From: Vibrio maritimus
GTDB taxonomy: Bacteria; Pseudomonadota; Gammaproteobacteria; Enterobacterales; Vibrionaceae
Direction of reading: 5' to 3'
Assembly (NCBI GenBank): GCA_003263775.1
Contig: JYJJ01000051.1
Coordinates: forward strand, 124,001 to 188,000
DNA: 64,000 bases
Position 1 is the stretch's first letter; each line of letters opens with the position of its first letter. The notes beneath the pieces are model-generated. The model did no database searches. It was not told the origin of the DNA and was given only the letters and a program-made list of their open reading frames with translations. Positions 18,988 to 31,133 of this stretch are shown in pieces. Made by a program: the position numbers and the translations under genes.

Positions 18988-20346
18988 ATGATGGAACAGT
19001 TTCAACTGCCACTTGGCTCAAAAATGCGTGACCCACAGTTTGTCTTTGGTGTTGCTACCTCCTCTTATCAAATTGAGGGTGCGACGAAAGAAGGCGGGCG
19101 CTGCGATTCGATTTGGGACACGTTCTGCCGACAACCAGGCAAGGTAGACAACGGTGATAATGGCGATATTGCTTGTGACCATTACCACCTGTGGGAACAA
19201 GATATCGAGATGATTCATTCTCTTGGTGTCGACGCCTACAGGCTGTCAATTGCATGGCCGCGCATCCTGCCTGAAGAAGACGCGGTCAACGCTCAAGGCT
19301 TGGCGTTTTATGAGCGCATTATCGATAAATGTCATGCTCTAGGTATGAAAGTCTACGTCACGCTTTACCACTGGGATTTACCTCAATATTTAGAAGACCG
19401 AGGTGGGTGGCTTAATCGCGAAACGGCGTATAAGTTTGCTCACTATGCTGAGGTAGTAAGTCGCTACTTTGGCAATAAGATCGATGTCTACACCACGCTC
19501 AACGAGCCGTTTGTATCCGCTTTCCTTGGTTATCGCTGGGGGATGCATGCACCTGGCGTAACCGGGGAGTCTGAAGGGCTTCTAGCGTCGCATCACCTAC
19601 TATTGGCACATGGTCTAGCAATGCCAGTACTGCGTGAAAATGCGCCTGATTCTTTGCATGGGATTGTTTACAACGCCACACCGTTCTATCCAGAAAGTGA
19701 AAAGGACGAAGGTGCGGCTATGTACAAAGACGCCGCGAATTATCACTGGTTTATGGATCCCGTGCTTAAGGGAAGTTATCCCGAATTAGTATTAGAGCGA
19801 GAATACGCCCACAAACCTATGGTGCTAGAAGGGGATCTAGAGATTATTTCTGCACCGGTCGATTACATCGGTATCAACTACTACTCACGTGGCGTGGTGC
19901 GATTTGATGAAAATGGCGATATCGAAGCCATCCCTCAAACAAACTCGGAGCACACCCATATCGGTTGGGAAATCTACCCACAGGGACTGACTGACCTATT
20001 GGTTCGAATCAAGTCTCGCTATCCAAATTTGCCACCGATCTACATTACTGAAAATGGCGCCGCAGGCAATGATCAGTGTATTGAAGGAAAGGTGGAAGAC
20101 GAACAGCGTCAGCGCTACCTGCAACAGCACTTGCTTGCTCTAGATAAGGCAATAGAAAGCGGCGTGAACGTTCACGGGTATTTCGCTTGGAGCCTAATGG
20201 ACAACTTTGAATGGGCGTTCGGTTACGTCCAGCGATTTGGCATTGTACATGTCGACTATCAAACACAAAAAAGAACACTGAAACAGAGTGCGATTGCCTA
20301 CCGCAATATGCTTCTGGCGCGCTCTGAGGAGAACAAAAATGGCTAA
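18988..20346 (+). CDS. Cytoplasmic GH1 beta-glucosidase
   Basis: 452 aa, no signal peptide. GH1 hallmarks are present: N-terminal [14 protein letters not shown], acid/base TLNEP (E173) and nucleophile YITENG (E356), plus [15 protein letters not shown]. It hydrolyses beta-linked glucosides from the non-reducing end. Starts directly at the permease stop and overlaps the ATPase start by 8 bases, so it is translationally coupled within the import operon. Cellobiose is the likely substrate; beta-galactosidase or beta-fucosidase side activity is common in GH1. Confidence 0.95.
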   Translation: MMEQFQLPLGSKMRDPQFVFGVATSSYQIEGATKEGGRCDSIWDTFCRQPGKVDNGDNGDIACDHYHLWEQDIEMIHSLGVDAYRLSIAWPRILPEEDAVNAQGLAFYERIIDKCHALGMKVYVTLYHWDLPQYLEDRGGWLNRETAYKFAHYAEVVSRYFGNKIDVYTTLNEPFVSAFLGYRWGMHAPGVTGESEGLLASHHLLLAHGLAMPVLRENAPDSLHGIVYNATPFYPESEKDEGAAMYKDAANYHWFMDPVLKGSYPELVLEREYAHKPMVLEGDLEIISAPVDYIGINYYSRGVVRFDENGDIEAIPQTNSEHTHIGWEIYPQGLTDLLVRIKSRYPNLPPIYITENGAAGNDQCIEGKVEDEQRQRYLQQHLLALDKAIESGVNVHGYFAWSLMDNFEWAFGYVQRFGIVHVDYQTQKRTLKQSAIAYRNMLLARSEENKNG

Positions 20347-21433
20347 AGTAGAATTTCGTAATATCAAAAAATCATTCGGCGACGTAGATGTTGTAAAAGA
20401 GTTCGACTTTACCGTCCAGGACGGTGAGTTCGTGGTGTTCCTAGGCCCATCGGGTTGCGGAAAATCGACCACATTAAGGATGTTGGCTGGCCTAGAAGAC
20501 ATCACATCAGGTGATATCTTTGTCGGCGACAAGCGCATGAACAAAGTGGACGCAAAAGACCGAGACTTGGCGATGGTTTTCCAGAGTTATGCACTCTACC
20601 CACACATGACAGTGTATGAAAACATCGCCTTTGCTCTCAAACTAAAAGGTATGGCTAAGCGTGATATCGACGTTGAAGTTCGTAAAGCCGCGACCATGCT
20701 AGAGCTAACGCCACTACTGGATCGTAAGCCGAAAGAGCTGTCTGGCGGCCAGCGTCAACGTGTAGCGATGGGGCGTGCGATGGTACGCACACCGAAAGTA
20801 TTTTTGTTTGATGAGCCATTGTCGAACTTGGATGCCAAACTACGCGGCACAATGCGTGAAGAGATCAAAGAGCTGCATCGTAAATTGCAGACGACGACAA
20901 TTTACGTCACCCATGACCAGATCGAAGCCATGACGCTCGCTGACCGTATTGTCATTCTGAAAGATGGCTATGTGGCGCAAGTAGGTACTCCGACAGATGT
21001 GTTTAAGCGTCCAGCCAACAAATTTGTCGCGCAGTTTATTGGTAACCCATCAATGAACATGTTGGATGCACAGCTTGTCGACGTTGACGGAGAGTTTGTT
21101 GTCGAGCTTGGTGATGTACATATTCCACTGCCAGAACGCTTTAAAGCGCACGCTTCAAAAAATGTTGCTCTTCACTTTGGTGTACGTCCAACAGACCTTT
21201 ATCTGCGCCCAGAGCAAGTCGACCATGACCGTGTGCTCCCAATCCCTGTATCAATCAAAGACAAGGAACTACTTGGCGCGAGCATCCTGTTGAAGACCGA
21301 AGTGGCTGGTCAGCCATTTGTGGTTGAAACGCAAGCAGCAGAGGTCGATGTTGACGAGCTTACTCTTTATCTGGATCTAGATGCAATCCACTTGTTCGAT
21401 GCCTTAAGCGAAAACTCACTCGCCATCGACTAG
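20339..21433 (+). CDS. ABC sugar importer ATPase, MsmK/UgpC-like
   Basis: 364 aa from the ATG at 20339, which overlaps the GH1 stop. Walker [11 protein letters not shown]-loop, signature [17 protein letters not shown], Walker [16 protein letters not shown] and a C-terminal TOBE/regulatory domain typical of CUT1 ATPases. It powers the MalF/MalG-like permease pair. A second closely similar ATPase is encoded at 50749, so the two importers have dedicated energisers. Confidence 0.95.
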   Translation: MAKVEFRNIKKSFGDVDVVKEFDFTVQDGEFVVFLGPSGCGKSTTLRMLAGLEDITSGDIFVGDKRMNKVDAKDRDLAMVFQSYALYPHMTVYENIAFALKLKGMAKRDIDVEVRKAATMLELTPLLDRKPKELSGGQRQRVAMGRAMVRTPKVFLFDEPLSNLDAKLRGTMREEIKELHRKLQTTTIYVTHDQIEAMTLADRIVILKDGYVAQVGTPTDVFKRPANKFVAQFIGNPSMNMLDAQLVDVDGEFVVELGDVHIPLPERFKAHASKNVALHFGVRPTDLYLRPEQVDHDRVLPIPVSIKDKELLGASILLKTEVAGQPFVVETQAAEVDVDELTLYLDLDAIHLFDALSENSLAID

Positions 21434-21505
21434 TCCGCAGACGAACGACTTTAATTTAACTTTGAATAAACCCCTTTGAGAGTAAAGGGGTTAGGGAACA
21501 CGACG

Positions 21506-23919
21506 ATGAAATTTGGATATTTTGATGACGCGGCGAAGGAATATGTCGCCACGACACCGTGCACACCGATTAAATGGTGTAATTATGTGGGCACGCTCAA
21601 TTTTGGCGGCTTGGTGGATAGTAATGGTGGAGTGCTGCTGTGTAAGGGGGACCCAGCACTCAACAGGGTCACCAAATACATCGCCCAGCTGCCAAACTCC
21701 GATTTTAAAGGGTCTACGACCTATATTAAGGTACAAGACGCTGATGGTAATGTAGACATTTTCTCGCCTTTCTACACGCCGACACTCAAGCCTCTGGAGC
21801 GCTATGAAAACCATACTGGCTTGTCGTACACCACCATCGTATCGGAAGGGTATGGAGTGCGTTGTGAAGCGACGTTCTTTGTACCGCACAACGACCCCGT
21901 GCTGCTGCAGGATATTAAAGTTAGCAACATCTCTGACAAAGCACTCCATGTAGATGTGATTCCAGTGTATGAGTTCACTCACTTTGATGCTTTAAAGCAG
22001 CTCCTTAACGCAGACTGGGTTCCACAAACAATGACGCTCAAAGCGCATAAGCAGCAGAGCGGTCATACTGTGCTTGAACAATACGCATTTATGAAGCGAG
22101 ATTTTGCCGTAAACCTAATGACCGCAGACAGAATCGCGACTTCATTTGATGGTGATCGTCAGCAATTTCTTGGCAATATGGGCTATGGAAGCTGGGCAGC
22201 GCCGCAAGTGTTAAATAACCAAGAGCTGAACAATTCTGAATGTTTGCGTGGCGACAACATTGGTGCACTGAACCTGAGATTAGGCTGCTAGAGCCAGAGC
22301 AGCAAGAGCGTACTGTGGTGCAGTTAACTCAGATGGAAAGTTTAGAACAAGCGACTGAGCTTCTTGCCAAATATCGCGATCACCAAACGGTCGATGAAGC
22401 GTTTAACGCGCTGGCTTCTCATTGGGAGCAGTATCTAGCAACACTGCACGTCGACACGCCAGATCTGGCTATGAACTCAATGCTGAACGTACACAACCCA
22501 CGCCAGTGTCATACCACTAAAAACTGGTCGCGTTACTTATCGCTGTATCAGTTGGGTTATGGCGCGCGTGGTATCGGCTTTAGGGATTCTTCGCAAGATA
22601 CCTTGGGTGTTATCTCCCATATGCCTGAAGAAGCTCGCGAGTTGATTGAGCGACTGCTAACAGTACAAAACACCGATGGTTCGGCTATGCACCAGTTCTT
22701 CCCGTCAACCATGGAAGCCAATGCAGGTGACTCACGGGAGGAAGAAGACCGTCCAGATTATTACGGTGATGATCACCTCTGGATTATCTTTGCTGTCACT
22801 CAGTACGTGAAAGAGACCGGTAATGCCGCGTTCCTTGATAAGGTGCTGCCTTATTATCAAAAAGACAAACTGGGCAACCCTATTGAGTCAGCAAGCATTT
22901 GGGATCATTTGTGCCGAGCGATTGAGTTTACTTACAGCAATCGTGGCCAGCACGGTTTACCACTGTTAGGTTTTGCTGACTGGAATGATACGGTCAACCT
23001 GCCGACTGGCGCTGAGTCTATGATGATCGCCAATATGTACGGTAAGGCGCTACTGGATATGCTCGATCTCTGCAAACTGCGTACTGACAGTGCGTTAGAG
23101 CAGCGTTTTGAAGAGTACTATCAAGAGATGCAGCGTATCGTCAATGACTATGGTTGGGACGGACAGTGGTACATTCGCTACTTTGATGAGAAAGGCGAGC
23201 CGATCGGCTCACATGTGAATCAGCAAGGCCAGATATACACTAATGGCCAAAGCTGGCCAGTCATTTCAGGGTTTGCAACTGAAGAGCGTGCGACTCAAGC
23301 GTTAGAGTCTGTGTATCAAAAGCTCAATACACGTAATGGTATTAAGTTGTCGACACCGGGCTACAACGGGTTTGATCCAAAATTGGGCGGTGTATCCACT
23401 TATCCACCGGGCGCGAAAGAGAATGGCGGTATATTCTTGCACTCTAACCCATGGGTCATGATCGCTGAAGCGAAAATGGGCAATGGTGATAGAGCTTATG
23501 AATACTATCGTCAAATCAACCCAGCATCGAAAAACGATCATATTGATGTGTTTGAATCTGAACCCTACTGCTATCCGCAGAACATTTTAGGGGATGAGCA
23601 TGAGCAATTTGGCTTAGGAAGAAATGCTTGGTTGTCGGGTACGTCATCTTGGACTTATGTAGCGGGTACTCAGTGGATTTTAGGCGTTCGACCAGATGTC
23701 GACGGCCTAATCATCGACCCTTGTATTCCAAAAGCCTGGCCTGGATTTAAAGTGAAACGTCAGTTCCGCGGAGCCACTTACTGCATTGAAGTGACCAACC
23801 CAGAGCACGTTTCGAAAGGGGTTACGAAAGTGCTGGTTAATGGCGAACTGATTGACGGTAACAAGATCCCGGTGCTTGCAGAAGGTGAACACCAAATCGA
23901 AGTGACACTCGGTAGATAA
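21506..23919 (+). CDS. GH94 cellobiose/cellodextrin phosphorylase (frameshifted)
   Basis: About 804 aa, near the usual cellobiose phosphorylase length, once one base is restored near 22284. The N-terminal super-beta sandwich begins MKFGYFDD; the (alpha/alpha)6 barrel has GFADWNDTVNLP with the catalytic Asp at about residue 495, plus GDDHLWIIFA and the C-terminal GTSSWTYVAGTQWILG. It phosphorolyses cellobiose to glucose-1-phosphate and glucose, saving ATP. It could instead prefer cellodextrins. No signal peptide. It follows the importer operon and precedes a terminator. Confidence 0.92.
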
Positions 23920-23921
23920 AA

Positions 23922-23942
23922 AAGGGGCGCTAAGCGCCCCTT
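23922..23942 (+). terminator. Terminator after GH94
   Basis: Perfect hairpin AAGGGGCGC-TAA-GCGCCCCTT three bases past the GH94 stop, ending the importer/GH1/GH94 operon. The T tract is short, but the stem is very strong. Confidence 0.75.
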
Positions 23943-23958
23943 CTGACGGTGTGGTGGT

Positions 23959-24901
23959 TTAGGCTTGATAGCTAACCTGACATTGCCAAGTAAAACGCTC
24001 CAGCTGGTTGGGGCTTAGCTCTTTAAGACCGATGTGATTATTAAACGCATTCGCCGGGCAAGTCATGGGCTCAATAGCAACGTGGGCTCGGAGTTGGGTG
24101 TATAGAGTTGGATGAATGGGTAGCTTGCGTCTTGCTGGTAACGAATAGAGGCTCGTTGATCTGCTCGCTCAAGAGACAAAGCGATAGGGCGTGACAGCTC
24201 GAACTGAAAACAGTGATTCAGCTCCGCGTCGCCTAGCCAAGCGCCATGGGTAAACTGGTCAAATGGTTTGAATGAACCAGTAGGAAGGCCAGATTCTGAA
24301 ACGAGTTCTTGGCTTGACGGCATGGTTAGTTTTACTTGGTCACGCTCACAGCCTAACGAAAAGTATGGGTGCCATGCATCACCATAGGCAGAGAGTTAAC
24401 GCCGGTATTCGTGATTTCGGTGGTGCAAGTTAGAACACCATCACTATCGATACGATAGATGACATCTAATAGGAAGCTGTGTGGAAAACCAGCGCAAAGG
24501 TGCTCGGTGTTGTAGCGAAGAGTCACTTCGGCAAAGTCAACATTGGCATCGGTATGAAGGATTGAGAATGGTTGATTGTAAAGTAACCCGTGAACAGCAT
24601 CTTGAGACCAAGGAAAGTTAGCGGGTAGGGCAAATGTTTGTTGTTGGAATTGGTATTGGCCGTTTTCTAGGCGGTTTGGGAATGGAAAGAGCTTGGCGCT
24701 ACGAGAAAAGAACGGATGGGTTTTGGTTAATTCTTCCGCGCTCTGATAGCCCTGAATAAATGAGAAAGGACTATTGTTGATAATGAGTTTATTTATTATT
24801 GCGCCAAAGTCTTGGATGATTTCCAATAATATTCCGCGCTTTGAATTTTTAATTTGCAACGAACCAAAGTGGCCGAAGTTATCTTGGGTTATTTTAAACA
24901 T
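23959..24901 (-). CDS. Aldose 1-epimerase-like protein (two frameshifts)
   Basis: About 314 aa once bases are restored near 24375 and in the GGG at 24084-24086. The joined sequence has a galactose-mutarotase-like beta fold with WHPYFSLGCERD at the first frameshift and an HVAIEPMTCPANAFNNH segment at the second, the typical active-site region. It probably interconverts sugar anomers released by GH1/GH94/GH116. The substrate is unknown; a hexose-6-phosphate mutarotase is an alternative. It diverges from the GH116 gene with 61 bases between starts. Confidence 0.8.
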
Positions 24902-24962
24902 GTTCGACTCCGTTTTTAATTGATGCTATCACAATAAAAAAGATATTCAATAAGGGATTGTT

Positions 24963-27900
24963 ATGATTCTTAATATAGAAAATACGACTTACAAGGGCAC
25001 AGTGAATGAACTGTGTGCGAAGGGAAATGCGGTTGAATTTATTCAACTTGGTATGTGCCTATCTCCACAACCCTGATAACACCGGGATGGCTGTAGGTGG
25101 GATTGGAAGCGCATTTACGCTGACTCCGCTTGGTTCAACGCCAAACTTTAGCTTTGTTCCGGGAATCTTTATCGATGTTGAAACTGAGGACGTAAACTTC
25201 AATGATTTCCACGCTTCAGTTATGGATATTCCATCGGTTGATAATTTGATAATAGCCGATATGGATGCGTTGATTCAGTACCTTAAATACTATCCGGTCG
25301 TGTTGAACGGAAATTTAGCGACCGATATTTCAAAAGAAAATGTAGAGAGTGAAATTAAACGTTCACTAGTTGATGCTACGTTTTATAGTGAAAATAAAGA
25401 TAGTTTTTTAAAATGGAATGTTGAGTTCTCTGATAAAACACTGCTTAACTTGGAGCTTGATGCAAATAGTGTCTTGACACAGGTGCGAGTTGCTGTTGAT
25501 TTCTTTGATGGACATCTAGTCAACAATACCGCTCAGCTTCGCTCGTTAAATGCGGTAAGCCAATCGGCGATAGACAGTGTGGCACGCGAAGACATTCAGT
25601 ACCAAGCCATGTATCCCATTGCGCAATATCAGTATTCGTCGTTTGAAGATATTAAACTGACTCGAAATGTGGTGTCACCGATTGTTAAAGGCGACAAAAC
25701 ACTGTGCTCGTTGCCGCTTCACTGGAACCTATTTTCAGTTGAAAACAGTGGAACGGAAACTAAAGTCGTGACGATTGTTCAGCCACTCACCAACCTTATT
25801 GGTTCTACTTATCGCAAAGGCCGCGATGGTGTGCAAGATTCATTTTGTACTCTGACGCAAAACCCAATCGATCAGTCGCACCGTCCTGTCACCATTACTA
25901 CGGATAATTCGGTATTTAAGGGCGTGGCACTGACAAGCCAGTCACCTTATGCGTCTGATATTGAGGGAGAAGTTTGCTTTGGTGTTCAATCGGACTCGGA
26001 TTTACTTGAAAGCGGTAAAGTCACCGTCTCGGTAAAACCGTCGCTGTATACCACGCAATCGCAAAAAGCGCTGGAAACCAGCTTAAAAACTGGCCGAACC
26101 AATCAGTTGTTCGACAAAGGCATATACAGTGGCCGTGAATGCTTACAGGGCTTAGTTTGTGTTCAAGTGGAGCTTGAGCCAGGTCAAACGGTCGATCTTC
26201 GTTTCGTTCAGGTGATGGATCACAGCAAAATCTCCCTTGATGGATGGGAGTCGAGAAAATCGTATGCTCAATTCTACCAAGAATCACACCCTGCACAGTC
26301 GATACTGAAAGATACTCTGCCAAAACTGAGCGATATCGAGCATCGAATTGTCTCTCAGCAGCAGGCATTTTATCAAGAAGCTCAAGCGAACTTTGAAAGT
26401 AGTGAGAGCGCTGCCCGCTTTACCACAATGGCAATGAATACACTGTCGTTTCTAGCAGAATCGACAGTGTGGGATTGTCAGGATAAGTTCTTGGTGAAAG
26501 AGTGTGTGGACTATCCGTTCTTTAACTCGCTTGATGTGTATTTCTATGGCTCATTCTCTTTGCTTTACTTACTGCCAGAGCTCGACGGTGTTGTCATGCG
26601 CGAGTTTGCTAACGCGATTATGGCATCCGATCCAACCAAGCGTCGCTATTGGGAGTATGCCGAAAAGCCAAATGCAGAACTATGTGATGCTAAATATGAA
26701 GGCGTACGAGCGATCAAGGGTGCGGTAATCCACGACTTAGGTAGTCCTTATGACATCCAGCCAGACGCCTATGATTGGCATAACGTGAAAGAGTGGAAAG
26801 ATCTTGCTCCCAAATACATCCTAATGGTTTACCGTCACTATGTGCATTCCAACGATTTGTCAGTCGTTCAAGCCTGCTGGCCTGCCATTGTGGAAAGCGT
26901 TGAGTATTTGACGGCGCTTATTGAAGAAGGTGACACACTGCCGCTGACGCGTGGTACGGATGATACCTTCGATAACTTAGCCTCTCATGGTATCTCCATT
27001 TACTGTGCTAGCTTGTGGTCTGCCGGACTCAAAGCCGCCAGTAAACTGGCTAAATTGATGGAAGAAAACGACTTAGCAGATTGGTATCAACAACGCTCGT
27101 CTGCTGCGTTAGACACGTTGGAGCGCGCATTGTGGGATGAGAGAAATGGCTATTACCACTTCTTCGCAACGCCAGTCCATGCCAAGCATTTAACGGGTGA
27201 AACGAATGACTCTCTACAGTCATTAGGCCTAACACTAACTGGCGATAAAACTGAAGATAAAAAGGTAATCAACGCTTATTTAGATAATGTTGACCTTGAG
27301 TCTGAACTGAGCATGTTCGAGCAGCGAGTCTCTAAAAAGCATCGTTTGCTAGAGCTTGCTCCGGATGTGTTTATCGCTGCGTACAAGGACATCTTACTTG
27401 ACTCAGATAACAGCTTTGGCGATGCCTTGCTTGCTGACAGTTATTTGAAACTGATTGGTGATAAAGGGCTGTTTGAAGATGACAAAGTCGCTCGTACCCT
27501 TGATTACATCTACCGTACAAACTTCAAAGAGAATAGTCCGAAGTTAGGTGTGGCTAACATGACCCTTTGCGATGGCGCACCCCATGATGCGTTTCAGGCA
27601 CAAGACGTTTGGATTGGTGTGCAGTTCAGTACTGCAACGGCGTTAAAACTTGCAGGTAAGCAGCAGCAAGCTGAGGCTTTGATTGATTCTGTTTATACAG
27701 CGCTCTACCACTACGCTAAGATCCCATTCGCCGCGCCAGAAGGGTTTAACTGCTCAGTGGCTGTTTCTCAGTCTGATTTAGTCGAGCAATTTGGCGTAGC
27801 GGAATCCACGGCTGAGCAATGGCTACAAAGTCTAATAGCGACGCACTGTATTTTGGCCGATGGCAGAGTAAATCCAGATTTGACGTCGGACTTTGCAGAG

Positions 27901-28035
27901 TTTCGTAGCGTGTTTACAGAAGCTATGCCTAACGAACAGGCGGTCAAGCTACATACTTGGTTGCTCAATACAGGGCTTAAATACACCGCTGGGCGCTACT
28001 TCAGACCGGGTATGATTTTTTCTTATTTATATTAA
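24963..28035 (+). CDS. GH116-family beta-glycosidase (frameshifted near the start)
   Basis: About 1023 aa. The ATG at 24963 has AAGGGA upstream and encodes MILNIENTTYKG, but the frame changes near 25051-25056; a one-base excess or two missing bases explains it. Downstream the GH116 N-domain motif VGGIGSAFTLTPLG, the nucleophile region KECVDYPFFNSLDVYFYGSF, the segment KGAVIHDLGSPYDIQP and the acid/base region GTDDTFDN are all present. GH116 enzymes are retaining beta-glucosidases or beta-xylosidases. There is no signal peptide, so it is probably cytoplasmic and acts on imported beta-glucosides. Confidence 0.82.
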
Positions 28036-28076
28036 TTGCAGAAAGCAGAGAAAAAATATCAATAGATTGAGACAAA

Positions 28077-28107
28077 GGGTTAGGAGTACATCCTAACCCT
28101 TTTTTTC
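28077..28107. terminator. Bidirectional terminator between GH116 and a LacI gene
   Basis: AGGGTTAGGA/TCCTAACCCT stem with seven T residues on the plus strand. It overlaps the 3' end of the convergent LacI gene and mainly ends the GH116 transcript. Confidence 0.85.
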
Positions 28108-29135
28108 GTCTTCAATTTTACTGTTTTCATTGCAGGAGTCGCGGATGATCAAGCGAACAAAGTCATCCTCGCTGGTTTGATATTCTTCCTCAACGAAGAG
28201 GCCAAGAGCGCTAGCAACTTGTGTAGCCGCAAGCCGACCGAACTGGAGGGACGGCTGGCGAAGGGTGGTTAACGCCGGGGTAAATACCGCAGATACTTCA
28301 TGATCATCGAATCCGACCACAGAGACTTGTTGTGGTACCTGTATACCGGCCTCTTGAAGCGCACTAATCGCTCCAAAGGCCATTTGATCATTGGCAGCAA
28401 AAATGGCGGTAAATTGCACGCCTTGGCAAAGGAGCTTGTGCACTGCATCGCGTCCACTGGCTACATCGAACTTCCCATGGACGACTCGCTCGGGGCGATA
28501 ATCAATACCGGCTTTATCAAGTGCCTGCTTGTAGCCGAGAAGTCGCTGCTGAGAATCTGGGTGAAAGACTAAGCCTGAAAGGTAGACGATGTCGGTATGA
28601 CCGAGCCTTAACAGGTGGTTTGTCGCCATATATCCCCCACCAATCCACTATTGCTAATGCAGTGAATGTTTGGGTGTTTGATATCGTGGCCTCCAATCGT
28701 AATGACAGGAAGTTGTAGGGCGATATCGGTAAGCTGTGGGGCGGTTAAGCTGCTGCCAATTACGATAAGCGCGTCCACCCCTTGGTGAGTTAGTTGCTTA
28801 ATGCGTGTTAGTTCTTGTGCATTGTTCCAGTTACCTATCATGACAACAGGGGAGAGCTGATACTTGCTTAACTTACCCTCTAGACCTGACAAAATGGCAT
28901 TGCTGTGTGGACAAAGTGCGTACGGAGAAAGCACGCCAACTAGATAATTTAATTTGTCTGTCACTTTGTATTTTGTTGGCTTCGGCTGATAGCCTAGAGT
29001 GGCCATGGCTTTCTGTATTTTGAGCTGTTTATCACGGCTCACGAAGCCACGCTGATGAATATAGCGATTCAAAGTCGATATAGAGACAGATGCGGCTAGA
29101 GCAATGTCATTGAGGGTAGGTTTTGAGCTTGGCAT
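28093..29135 (-). CDS. LacI-family regulator (frameshifted)
   Basis: About 347 aa once one base is restored in the C run at 28634-28638. The N-terminal HTH (TLNDIALAASVSISTLNRYIH) is unusual in having TLNRY instead of TVSRV in the recognition helix, so its operator may differ from those of its neighbours. The effector domain continues to SVVGFDDHEVSAVFTPALTTL. Lies between GH116 and GH5 and probably controls one of them; effector unknown. Confidence 0.85.
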
Positions 29136-29260
29136 TCAACTTATAAAATCAATTAAAACAATAAACTAGCATGTTATCGATGTTTAGAAAGGGGATGGCT
29201 CACAAAAAGTAATTTGAGCTGGCTACCCGAGCCAGCTCATGTGATTGAAACCCAGTGTAG

Positions 29261-30870
29261 TTATTGGCAGCTTCCAACCAGTGACCATGAAGCATCGCTG
29301 CCCGGGATCGAACTGGTATACCAATTAGCTCGATACTTATTGCCTTCGTAAACCATCTCTTCACCTTCAATTAGGTGAGTATTTGGCCCGCCTTCGTAGT
29401 CGGCGTGAAGCCAATTTGGATAGATAGTGACATTCTCACAAGACCCTGTAGGTGGCGTAACGTCACCATCGACGGGTTTCATCTCAAACCAGTTTAAATT
29501 CCAACCGCCGGTTTTAACGAACAGCGCCACGGTTTGTTGACCTGAATTTGGAAGCGAAATGGTGTGAGTGATATTTTGCCAGCTTTGCCATCCACCTGTA
29601 CCACTTACCGCAATCTCACCATATGTTACGTTACCACCGCCTTGCTCTATCTGGATCACACCAGCATTTGCGTGCTCAGATGCGACTCGGTAGGTGACTT
29701 CATATTTGCCTGCCTTAGGCGCGTTAATGTCAAATGTTATCCAATCACCGTCATCGGTATAGCCAAGATTTTGGCCGCCCCCGTATCGGTTGTATCTTCA
29801 AATTTTAACCCTTTCGCATAGCAAAAACTTTCCGCATCAATGCGGCCCGGAAGGTCAGTCACACTACAAGGACCAGTGAGATCGCTTTCACCACCGCCGC
29901 CTCCACCACTTGTTGGCCAGTTAGAAATGATCTCTTTTACCTTCAGACCTGATTCCGTGTAGTTGCCCCAGCTACCACCAGGAGTGAACATAGAGGCACC
30001 TTCTGCTTTGTCATTCACAGACCAGTTTGCATGGCTAATGTTGTATGTCTTGAACAGCTCCATCCAGGCATCTGTTTCACCGTGATTGACCGCGCCATCG
30101 CCATTTGCGTTCACTGTGCCCCACTCAGTAGCAAATAGGGCAATGCCATTGTTTAAGGCTGTGAGGACTTTGTTTCTTAGAGATTGACCGTGGGTGCCCG
30201 CGTAAAAGTGGATGGTATAAGCAATGTTAGGGCGATTGATAGGGTCGTAAGAGGCAATATCGACATCTTGAGACCAGTTAGGCGTGCCAACAACGATAAT
30301 TCCAGTAGGGTCGATAGCACGGATTTTGTCGATGATGAACTCGGCATATGGCTTAATATCGTTGCTCCAGCTGATTTGGAGTGGCTCGTTATAGACCTCA
30401 TAAATGATATTGTCATGGTGACCATATTTGGTTGCTACGTGGGTAAAAAACGCTTCAGCACGAGCCCAGTCGTTATGAGCATAGTGACTGTGGAAATCAA
30501 CGATGACGTACATATCCTCAGCAATGGCCGCCTCGATAACGGTTTCGAGCCTCGCCATGTTGCCACTCCAGTCATCTTCCAAACCACCCGTAGCGCCATG
30601 GCCTATTGCTGCTCGAATTAAAGTAGCGCCAAGTTCTGTCTTGGCAGCTTTAACATCGGCAGCAGTGTAGAATCGCTCTGCTCCCCAATTGGTGTTGCTC
30701 CAGAATAAACTTGGCCCGGCAAAACTCTGTGCGACACCCCCAGCTAACACTTGGTTGCCCGAAACAGTAAGTGGTTCAACTGCGTATGCCAACTGAGTGG
30801 ATGCTGCAAGTAGTGTTAAGGAAAGAACTCTTTTGCCTATCGATAAATTACGTGTTTTAGTGCGTTTCAT
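29261..30870 (-). CDS. Secreted GH5 cellulase with CBM6 and CBM5-like modules (frameshifted)
   Basis: About 536 aa once one base is restored in the C run at 29778-29782. Start ATG at 30870 has AAGGAAA 9 bases upstream; a TTG at 30876 is an alternative. Signal peptide to about residue 30. The GH5 catalytic domain has acid/base VYNEP (E162) and nucleophile FATEWG (E249). A glycine-rich linker (about 325) leads to a CBM6 module (RIDAESF...[11 protein letters not shown]...TGGWQSWQ...NLNWFEM) and a C-terminal aromatic CBM5/12-like module ([13 protein letters not shown]). Likely an extracellular endo-beta-1,4-glucanase. It lies between two LacI genes and is monocistronic. Confidence 0.92.
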
Positions 30871-31045
30871 AACCAATGATTTCCTTATTAATGATGCGTT
30901 TCTTTCAAAAATAAAAATAGCAATGGAAGGGATTTGGGCAAAGTTGATAATAGACGCTTAATACGAATTTGTTGGATTTGTGTGAACTTGTGTGGCTATT
31001 TGTTTGAGTGTTTGAATCGTTAGTTGAATGTATCTGGCATTATTA

Positions 31046-31061
31046 TTTGATTAAGATCACG
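31046..31061 (+). promoter_or_regulatory. Possible CRP-like site upstream of GH5
   Basis: TTTGATTAAGATCACG resembles TGTGA-N6-TCACA in spacing with two half-site mismatches. About 180 bases upstream of the GH5 start, in its only upstream gap. Weak support. Confidence 0.35.
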
Positions 31062-31084
31062 CATACTAAATTTTGAGTGTGGAA

Positions 31085-31120
31085 AATAAAAGCCCACGTA
31101 CTGTTACGTGGGCTTTTATT
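31085..31120. terminator. Terminator downstream of a LacI gene
   Basis: AATAAAAGCCCACGTA/TACGTGGGCTTTTATT, a long perfect stem with A/T-rich flanks, begins 14 bases past the LacI stop at 31134. It can work in both directions. Confidence 0.85.
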
Positions 31121-31133
31121 ATGTCCTTAAGAA

